The notes beneath the pieces were generated by a model, which was given only the letters and a program-made list of their open reading frames with translations, had not been told where the DNA came from and did not search any database. Positions 44,539-53,718 of a stretch of 64,000 nucleotides of DNA are shown here, piece by piece. The position numbers and the translations under genes were made by a program. Numbering within the stretch: position 1 is the stretch's first letter; the number at the start of each line of letters is the position of its first letter. The stretch covers positions 2,666,001 through 2,730,000 of the forward strand of contig NZ_CP061800.1 of NCBI RefSeq assembly GCF_017377395.1, read 5' to 3'. The DNA comes from Desulfonema magnum. GTDB lineage: Bacteria > Desulfobacterota > Desulfobacteria > Desulfobacterales > 4be13.

Positions 44539-45471
44539 TTATGAATCAAAAAGACTGCGTTGTCTTAGCTCATTGTCTGAAGAATGAGATGGTTCATCAC
44601 CGTACATTTTTTTCACTGTACTCATAAAGTTTGAGACAGAACCATTGTGATTACCAAGGAACCACTTAATATGATTCGACAGATAGGCTTCTCTGATTTT
44701 TTTATCATTCAAATCTTTCGGAACTCTTTCCATTCTCGAATCAATACTGTCAAAGCCGAGGCAGGGCTTTTTGAGTCTTTGTTTTATCATTTCAACATAT
44801 TCAGGATTCAGTTCAATGCCAAGACATTTTCTTTTCAGTTGCTGACAGACTCTTAATGTTGTCCCGCTTCCGGCAAAAGGATCAACAATTAAATCCGCCT
44901 CATCAGATGAAGCCAGCACCATTCTTTCAATCAGGCCCTCTGGTTTCTGGGTGGGATGATTTTGCCTGTTTTCATTACAATAATGAACATGAAAAAAGTC
45001 CAGACATCTCCGGGATTGGCTCCTCTCATGTTGTTTCTTGACCGGTAATATTTCTGAGGAACTCTGACATTATTTAAATTAAATTTGAATTTTTCTGATT
45101 TGGCGAACATCAGGATGTCATCATGTCGCGGAGAAAAGCCTTTGGTTTTGCCGATGCCCTGTGTATAATGCCAAGTGATCCAGCTATTAAAATACATTCC
45201 TAATTTTCGCTCTAAAATATCATACAGGTATGAGATAAATCTGACTCCCATGAACACATAAAGCGTGCCTGTACTCTTTAAAATGTGATGTGCTTCTCCG
45301 AGCCAACAGACCGAGAAATCCAAATATTCATTAAATCCCTTGAGATCATGGTTCATAATTTCTACCTAAATTATAAGGCGAAGCTGCAATAACAAGATCA
45401 ACAGATGCGCTTTTAATATTCTTCAGTTCTGACAAGGCATCACTTTGAATAATTTGAATTTTATTGTTCAT
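44539..45471 (-). pseudogene. type II DNA methyltransferase, frameshifted twice
   Basis: ATG at 45469-45471 overlaps the stop of the nuclease gene (TAATG). The frame reads to ASPYNLGRNYE (motif IV, S-P-Y) and stops at 45346; the protein then continues in the next frame from about 45356 (NHDLKGFNEYLDFSV ... YRSRNNMRGANPGDVW), and near 44990 shifts again into HVHYCNENRQNHPTQKPEG and DPFAGSGTTLRV (SAM motif). Joined, it is a complete N4-cytosine/N6-adenine methyltransferase of ~310 residues. As sequenced it is inactive. Homopolymer runs (TTTTTT) nearby make sequencing error possible. Confidence 0.85.
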
Positions 45472-46244
45472 TATTTGATCCATTCATGTTTTTCCGCTAT
45501 TTCCAGCCATTGTTGGTATCCCTTCTTTGAGGCAATAAATTTTCTGTCTAATAACTGACAAAACGCCCACACATTTCGATTTTCTCTTGTAACATAGTGA
45601 ATATCTTTTATTTGTAGTTGTCCTGTCTCTAAGGCCGGGTTATAACTGATATCAGACTCAGAGATATATTTCAGATCATAAGCATTAAAGTCAACAACTT
45701 CCATAACTCCCATCATCATTTTTGTTTCTGAGTTCTTCTGACTAAAAACTTTATATTTTATTGAAAAAATAACAAAAATATAGTCAGGATCTTTTATGTA
45801 CGCAGTTCTTATTCGGGCAAAAGAGGTTATATTCGGGGATATTGCACTATTTTTGATGTCTTTGCTTGTCGCTTTGACATCCACATTTGCTGTCACAGAT
45901 GTCTGACGCTTTCTTTTCCTTTTGAACTGAAGAATGACATCAGCCATATTCAGACGTTCACCTGCTTCAACATTTATAAGCTGATATTCATTATTCTCAT
46001 CTTCAAGAACCTCAGAAAAAGTTTCAAAAGCCCATGCTTCAATGAAAGGTCCGGCGATTTTATTAATATTCTCCATCGGAAGACCGAGTTTAAGGTTTGT
46101 GTTTATGATGATCTTATTTCGGTTCTCATCCATAGCAGTTCGCATAATATTCTCAATTGAATTTATTATAAAATCAGAATATTCCATGTAGTCTTCAGAT
46201 TCCAGAGGAATTTTAAATTCGAGTTCATCATAAATCTTACTCAA
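45471..46244 (-). CDS. type II restriction endonuclease-like, PD-(D/E)XK
   Basis: The TTG at 46244 is preferred because AAGGAG lies 8 bases upstream, giving 257 residues. The core contains AGPFIEAWAFETFSEVL, MADVILQFKRKR and NVDVKATSKD, the D..(D/E)xK arrangement of type II endonucleases. It is translationally coupled to the adjacent methyltransferase. I do not recognise the recognition sequence. It is intact although its methyltransferase is broken, which would be lethal if the enzyme were active. The pair interrupts the biotin operon. Confidence 0.72.
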   Translation of the reverse strand: MSKIYDELEFKIPLESEDYMEYSDFIINSIENIMRTAMDENRNKIIINTNLKLGLPMENINKIAGPFIEAWAFETFSEVLEDENNEYQLINVEAGERLNMADVILQFKRKRKRQTSVTANVDVKATSKDIKNSAISPNITSFARIRTAYIKDPDYIFVIFSIKYKVFSQKNSETKMMMGVMEVVDFNAYDLKYISESDISYNPALETGQLQIKDIHYVTRENRNVWAFCQLLDRKFIASKKGYQQWLEIAEKHEWIK

Positions 46245-46338
46245 TTGATTTTTCTCCTTATATAATAAATTAAAGGCGCACAATCATAGCTTTTCAAAAG
46301 TTAAATTTCACAAGCAACTCACATGCGAAATGCTCCTG

Positions 46339-47313
46339 CTATTTTGTTGTAAACCCCAGTTGGTCAACGATCTCCAAATCCTGTTGCAAGGTCTGACCCG
46401 TTGTTGTGAGATAGTTTCCTGTCATGATGCCGCTTGCGCCTGCATAAAAAACCATCGGGTGGAGAGATTTGAGATTGGCTGTTCTGCCGCCGCAAATAAA
46501 AATATCCTTATTGGGTAAGATATATCGAAACAACGCAATGATTTTCAGACATCGGAGCGGTGTGAGTCCGCTGTGATTTTCCAGCGGTGTTCCTTTGATC
46601 GGAACCAGAAAATTAATCGGAACAGCATCAACATCCAAGTCCCTGAGTGCCAGTGCCAGTTCAAGTATCTGTAAATCTGTTTCTCCGATGCCGAATATAC
46701 CGCCGGCGCACACAGAAAGCCCTGCTGCCTTGGCTGCCATAATTGTATCCACACGCTCCTGATATGTGTGCGTATTGCAGATATTTTTGAAAAAGCTTTC
46801 TGCTGTCTCCAAATTATGATGATATCTGCTCACGCCTGCGGCTTTCAATGTTTCAAAATCCTCCTGATCAAGAATTCCCAGGGAAGCGCAGTAACTCACC
46901 TTATCTGAGTCAAGCTCGGAAAACGCCTCAGCTACAGCCTCAACTTCTTTTTTGGAGAGACGCTTCCCGCTTGTGACAATGGAATATCTGTTTACAGGGG
47001 CCTCGGCAGCATATAATGCCCCTTCCTGAAGTTTCTCTTTTGACAGCAGCGGATAAACAGGCACGTCTGTTTGTGAAAATTTGGACTGGGAGCAGAACGT
47101 GCAGTTTTCTGTGCATCTGCCGGATTTGCCGTTGCAGATATTACAAAGATGAACTGTTTTGCCAAAATAATGATTGCGGATCATGTCCGCACCCGGCAGA
47201 AGGGTAAATGCGTCATGTTCGGGAATGCTTGCCAGTGTTTTACAAGTTTCAATCTCCGGGGCATTCCCGGCTATAATATCTTTTGCAAGCTGTAATAAAG
47301 TATTTTTATCCAT
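46339..47313 (-). CDS. bioB: biotin synthase
   Basis: A 324-residue radical SAM enzyme. The SAM-cluster motif is GRCTENCTFCSQS (CxxxCxxC), the HHNLETAESFF motif and GIFGIGET follow, and the C-terminal barrel has the residues for the second Fe-S cluster. It inserts sulfur into dethiobiotin. It begins 3 bp after bioY and probably shares its transcript. Confidence 0.95.
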   Translation of the reverse strand: MDKNTLLQLAKDIIAGNAPEIETCKTLASIPEHDAFTLLPGADMIRNHYFGKTVHLCNICNGKSGRCTENCTFCSQSKFSQTDVPVYPLLSKEKLQEGALYAAEAPVNRYSIVTSGKRLSKKEVEAVAEAFSELDSDKVSYCASLGILDQEDFETLKAAGVSRYHHNLETAESFFKNICNTHTYQERVDTIMAAKAAGLSVCAGGIFGIGETDLQILELALALRDLDVDAVPINFLVPIKGTPLENHSGLTPLRCLKIIALFRYILPNKDIFICGGRTANLKSLHPMVFYAGASGIMTGNYLTTTGQTLQQDLEIVDQLGFTTK

Positions 47314-47316
47314 GTG

Positions 47317-47886
47317 TTAAGCCTCAGCCTCAGCCTCAGCATAAGAAGCAGCCTCAGAGGTTTGAATGACAGGCCGCAATGCTTTTGCAATGGCAACAGC
47401 AGCCGCAATCTTCAAAACATCCCCCAAAAGAAAAGGAAGCATGCCCCCGATCAGTGCTTCGCCAAATCCCATGCCTGTTACGATTTTCAGCCATGTCACC
47501 CCCAGAGCATAGACAATGACTACCCCGCAGATCATTGCCACAATATCAAAAAGAACCCGGCCGTTGGCTTTTTCTGTTATCAGACCGATAATGTAAACAG
47601 CGGGAAGATAAGAAATAAGATAACCGCCGGTGGGACCTGCAAAGCGGCCGATCCCTCCGGCACCTCCGGCAAATACGGGAAGACCGCAGGCACCTGCCAG
47701 AAGATACACTGCCACACTTGCAAGCCCCCATCTGCTTCCCAGCAGAAGTGCGGAAAGCATGACAAAAAGGTTCTGAAGCACTATGGGAACAGGACCTATG
47801 GCAACTGAAATATAGGATCCGACTGCAATTAATGCAGCAAAAAGTGAAGCATACACAGTCATTCGAAGCTGGTTGGAAAGATTCAT
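47317..47886 (-). CDS. bioY: biotin ECF transporter S component
   Basis: A 189-residue membrane protein. The start at 47886 is chosen (MNLSNQLRMTVYASLFAAL); the upstream extension is repeat-derived. GPVPIVLQNLFVMLSALLLG and FAGPTGGYLISYLPA are BioY hallmarks for biotin binding. The C-terminal tail AEAEAEA comes from a small GCCTCA repeat and is probably not functional. It is the first gene of the biotin cluster on the - strand. The 633-bp region upstream (47887-48519) is AT-rich with no ORF; it presumably holds divergent promoters for bioY and the crotonase gene. Confidence 0.92.
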   Translation of the reverse strand: MNLSNQLRMTVYASLFAALIAVGSYISVAIGPVPIVLQNLFVMLSALLLGSRWGLASVAVYLLAGACGLPVFAGGAGGIGRFAGPTGGYLISYLPAVYIIGLITEKANGRVLFDIVAMICGVVIVYALGVTWLKIVTGMGFGEALIGGMLPFLLGDVLKIAAAVAIAKALRPVIQTSEAASYAEAEAEA

Positions 47887-48519
47887 AATTTTTTTATTTT
47901 CCTTTGGTAATTTGAAACTTAAAACTTGAAATTCGGAGGCTCGGGGGATTTTCATGTATGTGACTGTTCCGAGTTTCAAGTTTCAGGTTTCATTGTTTCT
48001 CTTTTGATAATTTCTGGCAGAAAAAACCTGCTGTTTTGATTTTTATTAACAAATTAATTTTTCAGTGAAAATCATCAGCCATGCCACAGACTTCCGAGTG
48101 CAATACTGTGACCATAAGTTTATAAAGATACCTCAAATGTTCCAATGGGTCAAATATTATTTTTGTAGGGTTTTGCAATATATCGGTACAGGTTTGCTTA
48201 AATTGGGATTATTTTAAAATCAGATAGTTATTGAACGAATTAGACTGAACTTCGGACCGCTGAAAAAAATTTTTCCAGGGAATTAATTTGTTTCAAAAAA
48301 CAACATTTCTATTCAGTGTGATATTTTTTTGGTTGACCTGACAGCTTTAAAAAGCTTAAAAAATGTTTTAAAATTAAAACTTGAAAATGCCATACAATAA
48401 GATAAGAAATCAGCAGATGCCGATTTTTCCTTGTTTTTAAAGGGATATGGAACAGTTTTGTCAATTTTATACCTTTGTAGCAATGACATCATTTAAATTT
48501 TAAAAAAGGAGAATTTTTA

Positions 48520-49296
48520 ATGTCCTTTGAGACGATTTTGATTGAAAAAAAAGATAAGATGGGATTTGTCACGCTCAACCGTCCTGACCAGTTCAACACA
48601 TTCAGCACACAAATGGGCCAGGAGATGAACGCTGCCCTGCTTGAACTGGAGGAAGACAGTGAGATTAGGGTAATAATTATCAGGGGAGCGGGCAAGGTAT
48701 TTTCAACAGGGATTGACGTCAGCGAATTTCCCGAAAAAACACCGTCTGAGTATCAGAAATGGATCAGCCAGATGGAAGAGATGCACCTGACCATTGCATC
48801 TATGGGAAAACCTGTGATTGCCATGGCTCACAGATTTGCGGTGGCAAACGGTGCCGGACTTCTGGCGGCTGCGGATTTCGCTTTTGTGGCAGAAGGCACA
48901 AAAATAGGAACCACTGCCATTAACGTGGGATTGCTCTGTACCGGGCCGATTATTCCTATGAGTTATGTCCTAGGTAAACATAAAACCCTGGAGATGCTTC
49001 TGAGCGGAGATATGATTGAAGCTGAAGAGGCGGAGAGACTGGGACTGATCAATAAAGTTGTGCCTGCGGAAAAACTGGAGGAAGAAACAGTGGCGTTCGC
49101 TCAGAAGCTTGTTGACAAAAGCCCTGTGGCAGTTCAGATGGGGAAATCATTTTACTATAAAATGATTGACATGCCTTTCCGACAGCGGTTTGCCTATAAC
49201 AGCGAAGTCTTTGGCAGATTGTGTACCACGGAAGATGCTAAAGAAGGTGTAAATGCGTTTCTTGAGAAACGGAAACCTGTTTGGAAAGGAAGATAA
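48520..49296 (+). CDS. enoyl-CoA hydratase/isomerase family protein (crotonase fold)
   Basis: A 258-residue protein with AAAAGGAG upstream. The crotonase oxyanion motif appears in FSTGIDVSEF and AVANGAGLLAAADFAF. The usual second catalytic glutamate region (QPE..LG..PG.GG) is replaced by TTAINVGLLCTGPIIP, like ECHDC3-type relatives that lack one or both catalytic Glu. Hydratase activity is therefore doubtful; it may be another CoA-ester enzyme. It is monocistronic, with a miniature element (49375-49518) downstream. Confidence 0.78.
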   Translation: MSFETILIEKKDKMGFVTLNRPDQFNTFSTQMGQEMNAALLELEEDSEIRVIIIRGAGKVFSTGIDVSEFPEKTPSEYQKWISQMEEMHLTIASMGKPVIAMAHRFAVANGAGLLAAADFAFVAEGTKIGTTAINVGLLCTGPIIPMSYVLGKHKTLEMLLSGDMIEAEEAERLGLINKVVPAEKLEEETVAFAQKLVDKSPVAVQMGKSFYYKMIDMPFRQRFAYNSEVFGRLCTTEDAKEGVNAFLEKRKPVWKGR

Positions 49297-49374
49297 AGAA
49301 AAGCTCCTCTGCACAGATTAGTGATAAACAGGGGTTTCACATATGAACATTTCAAAAATGCAGCAGGTTTGCAG

Positions 49375-49518
49375 ACCCCCGCCAGGCCCCTGGGGGGGCA
49401 TATTTGTACATGTAAACATGCCATCTCCACGGGATTTTCCCGGCCCAGCATGATTTGCTACAAATATGCCCCCCTACGGGGTTTTCCCGGCTTCCCCAAA
49501 ATCCGTTATAATCAGTGA
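49375..49518. repeat. GGGGGGCATATTTG palindromic element (degenerate)
   Basis: CCCTGGGGGGGCATATTTG and CAAATATGCCCCCCTACGGGG face each other, followed by AAAATCCGTTATAATCAG, the end motif seen at 15778 and 62585. It lies in the 400-bp gap between the crotonase gene and ruvA, which holds no other feature. Confidence 0.6.
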
Positions 49519-49696
49519 TTCTGTTCTCCGGCTCTCCGACAAACTGTCCCGTTTTTAACGATTTTAAAAATTTTTCAATTTAGACATCCTTCACAAAAGC
49601 TGAAAAGTAGTTTACACTTTTTTCGAGCTGTAAACTGTCAAATGAAGGATGCCGATAATTACCTCACTTTCACTGAACAACTATTCGGGATCATCT

Positions 49697-50317
49697 TCAA
49701 TTCTGCCCCTTATCCCCCCGATAAATTTCATCAAACAGCTCTTCCGGAGTGGAAATGTCGCTGTTGCGTTTTATGGCATCCGCAATCAGTTGTTTTGCCT
49801 CCGGGGTTTTATGGCCCAACTGGGAAACAAGCACATCCAGCACCTGTTCCGCAAAATCTTCCACAACCGGATTTTCTTTTTGTTTAACATCCTGAAGCAG
49901 CGTAAATTTGCCCATTTTGCCGCCAAGTGTGGCAATAATCTTCTGGGCGGTTCTGGCTCCGATTCCTTTCAGATTCTTCAGCTTGCCGACATCTTCCGAT
50001 TCAATGGCGTCTGCAATTTCAGAAACAGGGATATTCAGGGCTTTTACTGCTTTAAGAGGGCCGATGGCTTCAACAGAAACAAAATATTGAAAAAATTCTT
50101 TTTCAATTTCAGAATTAAAACCGATTAACACCGGCTTGGGCTGCCGTTCGGTCTGCTGATAATAAATATAAAGAGAAAGAGAATCACCAATGGCCTTTGT
50201 TTTGAGCGTTTGCATTACAATGGCGGGGAGCATCACCTCATAGCCCACCTGATTTGCAAGAAGAAGAATTCGCTCTTCCTCTTTTTTCAAGAGTTTGCCT
50301 TCTATATAACCAATCAT
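49697..50317 (-). CDS. ruvA: Holliday junction DNA helicase subunit RuvA
   Basis: A 206-residue protein: an N-terminal OB fold (MIGYIEGKLLKKEEERILLL), two helix-hairpin-helix motifs (VEAIGPLKAVKALNI; LKNLKGIGARTAQKIIATL) that bind the junction, and a C-terminal RuvB-binding domain (FAEQVLDVLVSQLGHKTPEAK). It lies downstream of ruvC on the same strand, 29 bp away. No ruvB is adjacent. Confidence 0.95.
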   Translation of the reverse strand: MIGYIEGKLLKKEEERILLLANQVGYEVMLPAIVMQTLKTKAIGDSLSLYIYYQQTERQPKPVLIGFNSEIEKEFFQYFVSVEAIGPLKAVKALNIPVSEIADAIESEDVGKLKNLKGIGARTAQKIIATLGGKMGKFTLLQDVKQKENPVVEDFAEQVLDVLVSQLGHKTPEAKQLIADAIKRNSDISTPEELFDEIYRGDKGQN

Positions 50318-50346
50318 TTTTATTTAACCGAAAAACTGATTTTTTT

Positions 50347-50832
50347 TCAGACTGTGTTCTGGTAGCGATATAAACCGATAAGGGCCAATGCCATTGCATC
50401 GGAAGCGTGAAAAGGTTTAATGGGAGTTTTCAGATTTAATACATGTCGAACGGCTTTTTCCAACTGAGCTTTGCTTGCGTTGCCGTTCCCGGTCAGCACC
50501 TGCTTGGCCTCACGAACCGGAACCTCTGTAACAGGGACATTCATCTGATAGCCGGCGAGCAGAATAACACCTGTGGCCTTTCCCAAGGTGATCCCTGATT
50601 TTGGATATTTTTCCACGGAAAAAATATCTTCCACAACCATCAGGTCGGGTTTCTCATCTTTCAATACAAGAAGAAGCCTGGAATATATATGACTGAGACG
50701 CTCCGGCAGCGGAAGCTTTTGGGATGTGTAAATAGTTCCAAATGAAAAGCCGTCAGCCTTAAGTCGCTTTCCCCGCACAACTCCCACCCCTGTCGCCGCC
50801 AGCCCCGGATCTATGCCGATAATTTTTATCAC
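50347..50832 (-). CDS. ruvC: Holliday junction resolvase RuvC
   Basis: A 161-residue RNase H-fold nuclease. MIKIIGIDPGLAATGVGVV carries the first catalytic Asp; VEDIFSVEKYPKSG the Glu; HASDAMALALIG the last Asp pair. It cleaves Holliday junctions held by RuvAB. The 320-bp region upstream (50833-51152) has no gene; it includes a partial inverted arrangement of GCGATACAC / GTGTATCGC. Confidence 0.95.
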   Translation of the reverse strand: MIKIIGIDPGLAATGVGVVRGKRLKADGFSFGTIYTSQKLPLPERLSHIYSRLLLVLKDEKPDLMVVEDIFSVEKYPKSGITLGKATGVILLAGYQMNVPVTEVPVREAKQVLTGNGNASKAQLEKAVRHVLNLKTPIKPFHASDAMALALIGLYRYQNTV

Positions 50833-51152
50833 TTTGATTTAAACAGTTGTGACTCTGCGGCCACAACGAAATATAAAAATTTCAATATGTTTTTTAATAG
50901 TTAAACCTGGGGCATCCGTTCACTTCAATGAGCCTCCCTGTAAAATCAGGATATTATGCGAGAACCCCAGTTATCCGACAGCTTGCTGTTTTTTAGGTAA
51001 ATCCGGGTAATTTTTCCGAAAAACCCCATTGAGTTGAACCAGCACTGGCGCGATACACATGGCATAATTTATTATTCACTCGTGCTGATTCTCATTCATC
51101 AAGGGTGTATCGCTAGATTATGCCCTTTTGGCAATCTGATTCACTTCATATA

Positions 51153-52112
51153 TTAACCTTCTAATTTGACAAGTAAAACATAATTTTTAAATTTAAAATT
51201 CAGTATAGCCCTGTCCGATTCAATTAATTTTGGAAAAATGAGTTCAAAATTTTTTGTTTCATTATTGGCTATTATTACAGTTTTCTTAATTGTTGGATCG
51301 AAACGTTTCTTATTGTTATCAATAAGATAAAAATTACGGCTTTTGTTATTTTCAATATGAGTATATAATTTATGACTGTTTTTCATTACAACTCGAAGAG
51401 TTATGTTTTTTTGCCTTTTCTCATATTTTTCAATTTTAATACACAATCCCTCAATTGAAGTAAATTCCCCTATCCTTCCCCAAACAATCTTCTGATTATA
51501 ACCTATCAATATTGATACAAGTTTATCTACATCAGTATAAGGATTAATTTTATAAATTTTCCCACCATTTTGTTTTAATTCATTTTCCATTTTATGACGC
51601 AGCCATGCTGCATTTTCCATTGCCCTGTCTATCTTATTTTTTAATTTATGATAAATTTGGGTTGCCTTTTCATACTCAGGATAGTGATCAGAACTATCCA
51701 AATAATTTATAATATCTTGAGATTTTGAAAATGGACTTTTGTTTTTCTCATAATGCAGTAACACCCAATGTTCAAAACATATACTTGAAAAACCAATCTT
51801 TACCTGTTTTCCTCTTTTTTTTGCGATTTTAAATGCTTCTGCATGTTTTGTATATCCATCTTTATCAAAAACTGCCCAGTATTGTGCGTCTTTATCATCC
51901 TTGCTTATATGAGACTGGGCCAATTCTACGAGTTCAAGTGCAGTGGTTTTATCAGTGTCTTTTACAATTACATCGAAGGCATAATCAGATTTTTCAATAT
52001 CTTCTTTGATGCTTTTAAAGTATATTTCCTCTGTTTCACCTTCACAGACAATCAGTATGTAAGGTTTTAATTTCCGTTTTTTTCCTTTTCTTCTCATGCT
52101 ATTCATCACCAA
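51153..52112 (-). CDS. rloB: RloB-like protein with C-terminal extension
   Basis: A 319-residue protein. KPYILIVCEGETEEIYFKSI, the AVFDKDGYTKHAEAF acidic site and FEHWVLLHYEK match the RloB (TOPRIM-like) family. About 100 extra beta-rich residues follow the usual RloB end (after PYTDVDKLVS); their fold is unknown. It overlaps the ATPase gene rloA by 14 bp. RloA-RloB pairs are known in defence islands and AbiL-type abortive infection. Low GC compared with neighbours suggests transfer. Confidence 0.82.
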   Translation of the reverse strand: MVMNSMRRKGKKRKLKPYILIVCEGETEEIYFKSIKEDIEKSDYAFDVIVKDTDKTTALELVELAQSHISKDDKDAQYWAVFDKDGYTKHAEAFKIAKKRGKQVKIGFSSICFEHWVLLHYEKNKSPFSKSQDIINYLDSSDHYPEYEKATQIYHKLKNKIDRAMENAAWLRHKMENELKQNGGKIYKINPYTDVDKLVSILIGYNQKIVWGRIGEFTSIEGLCIKIEKYEKRQKNITLRVVMKNSHKLYTHIENNKSRNFYLIDNNKKRFDPTIKKTVIIANNETKNFELIFPKLIESDRAILNFKFKNYVLLVKLEG

Positions 52113-53379
52113 AAATAAATTGGATTTCCTTGATATTCGGAAGACCTCCGAATTTGCCTTTCATATACCATTGTTCAAATGGAATATCATCCGGTACCCC
52201 TTCAAAATCAGTAACAGAGAATAAATCGGTCTCTCCATATTTATTTTTTTCAGTAATCCATATCTGGTCCTTTCTGAATAATTCTTTATCTAACAATGTT
52301 GTCTCATGCGTAGAGAAGATCAGTTGGACATTTCTGGGGTTAACTTTGGGATGATGAAATAATTTAACAATAAACTTACATAATTTAGGATGTAAGCTAC
52401 TTTCTAATTCATCAAAAAAAATAACGCCTCCGGTTTCAAATTTTTCCAGTATTAATCCGCCTAAAGCATATAATACTTTAGTACCATTAGATTCCTCATC
52501 AAAATTAAAAGGTGTTGCTTTTAAAATTTCTCCATTGTCATATACATTATGAACAGATTCAATTTTATACTTATTTTGACGAAAAATTTCCTGCTTTAAT
52601 TCGTTAGGAAAATTTTCCGGGAGAATAAACTCATGTTCTTTTTTTTCACTAATTGATATACTATTTATTTGAGTATCTGCAATCCTGATGAATTTATCTA
52701 AGCGACGTTTTAGTTTGGCATTATCTTCTTTAACCAAAATTTCTAACATTTGTTTTGTATAACCTAGTTTTCTTATTAAATCTCCTGTTTTTATTCTGTT
52801 TTTAAAGTAGTTATAAATTCCGTTCATCTGTTTATGAGGGCTGTTACCAGTTTCGGACAGATACAAGTGATTTTCAAGTATCTTTTTGGGAACCTGCCTT
52901 TTGTCAGTAAAGTACCCACCTAGCTTAACCTCATCATTATTTGTTCGGATAAACAGATTAGCCTTCTGTCCTTTAGGATAAAAATCCAGTATTTCAGAAA
53001 AAATTTTCTTTTTATCAAATGATATAGAATAGTTGTATTTTATATTATCTATCCCTAAAAAAACGATTTTAAAATGTGAGGGCGAGGTCCGATATGACTC
53101 ATCAAACTCAAAAGGTTCATAATAGAAAATATCGTCACCAATATATAATTTTGAAGAATCAAGAATAAATGAAGTTAAAGCAAAAAACGCCTTTATAATG
53201 TTTGTCTTTCCGGACGCATTAGCACCGTAAATCACTGCTGATTTTAGCAGGCATAATTTATTTTTACTCTCCGGAACAAAAGTGTTCTCTAATTTGAGTT
53301 TTCCAGAATCAGCAACCATCGTCAGAGTTTGCTCTTCTTTTATTGATCTGAAATTGCTTACCGAAAATTCAATCAACAT
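52099..53379 (-). CDS. rloA: RloA-like AAA ATPase
   Basis: A 426-residue ATPase of the AAA_15/21 type: Walker A YGANASGKTNII (about residue 52), signature-like DEESNGTKVLYAL, Walker B GVIFFDELESSLHP, and H-loop FSTHETTLLD. It is the partner of the downstream RloB-like protein, with overlapping genes. It probably forms the NTPase sensor of an abortive infection module. AT-rich composition as in rloB. The 339-bp region upstream of it (53380-53718) is AT-rich and shows no convincing gene. Confidence 0.85.
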   Translation of the reverse strand: MLIEFSVSNFRSIKEEQTLTMVADSGKLKLENTFVPESKNKLCLLKSAVIYGANASGKTNIIKAFFALTSFILDSSKLYIGDDIFYYEPFEFDESYRTSPSHFKIVFLGIDNIKYNYSISFDKKKIFSEILDFYPKGQKANLFIRTNNDEVKLGGYFTDKRQVPKKILENHLYLSETGNSPHKQMNGIYNYFKNRIKTGDLIRKLGYTKQMLEILVKEDNAKLKRRLDKFIRIADTQINSISISEKKEHEFILPENFPNELKQEIFRQNKYKIESVHNVYDNGEILKATPFNFDEESNGTKVLYALGGLILEKFETGGVIFFDELESSLHPKLCKFIVKLFHHPKVNPRNVQLIFSTHETTLLDKELFRKDQIWITEKNKYGETDLFSVTDFEGVPDDIPFEQWYMKGKFGGLPNIKEIQFIFGDE

Positions 53380-53718
53380 ATTAGCATACTCCTAATCGAA
53401 AAGACTTCTGTAATATTTGGTATTTTATGAAGTCCATTTTTTTTGGAAAAAAAATAATGTTTTGTATAACTCGACGTTCAATTTTTTTCTTGTTGACTGA
53501 ATTTATTGATATTTTTTCAACAGGTGATTTTATATCCCAATCAATAAATTCAATAGGTTATATTTATACAATCTTAAAAACAGGATTGACTGAGTTTTTT
53601 AACCTCTTGGAAATAAGCATGTTTTAAAGTCAAGATCAAAAAATTTGAACATCGAGTTAAAAGATTGTTTTTGTCAGGATTAAGATACTGACACCTGATC
53701 CCCTATAACTGTTCAACA

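Noticed and set aside
53427-53627. 66-residue + strand ORF upstream of cpoB
   Set aside because: AT-rich, no homology pattern, no ribosome-binding site.
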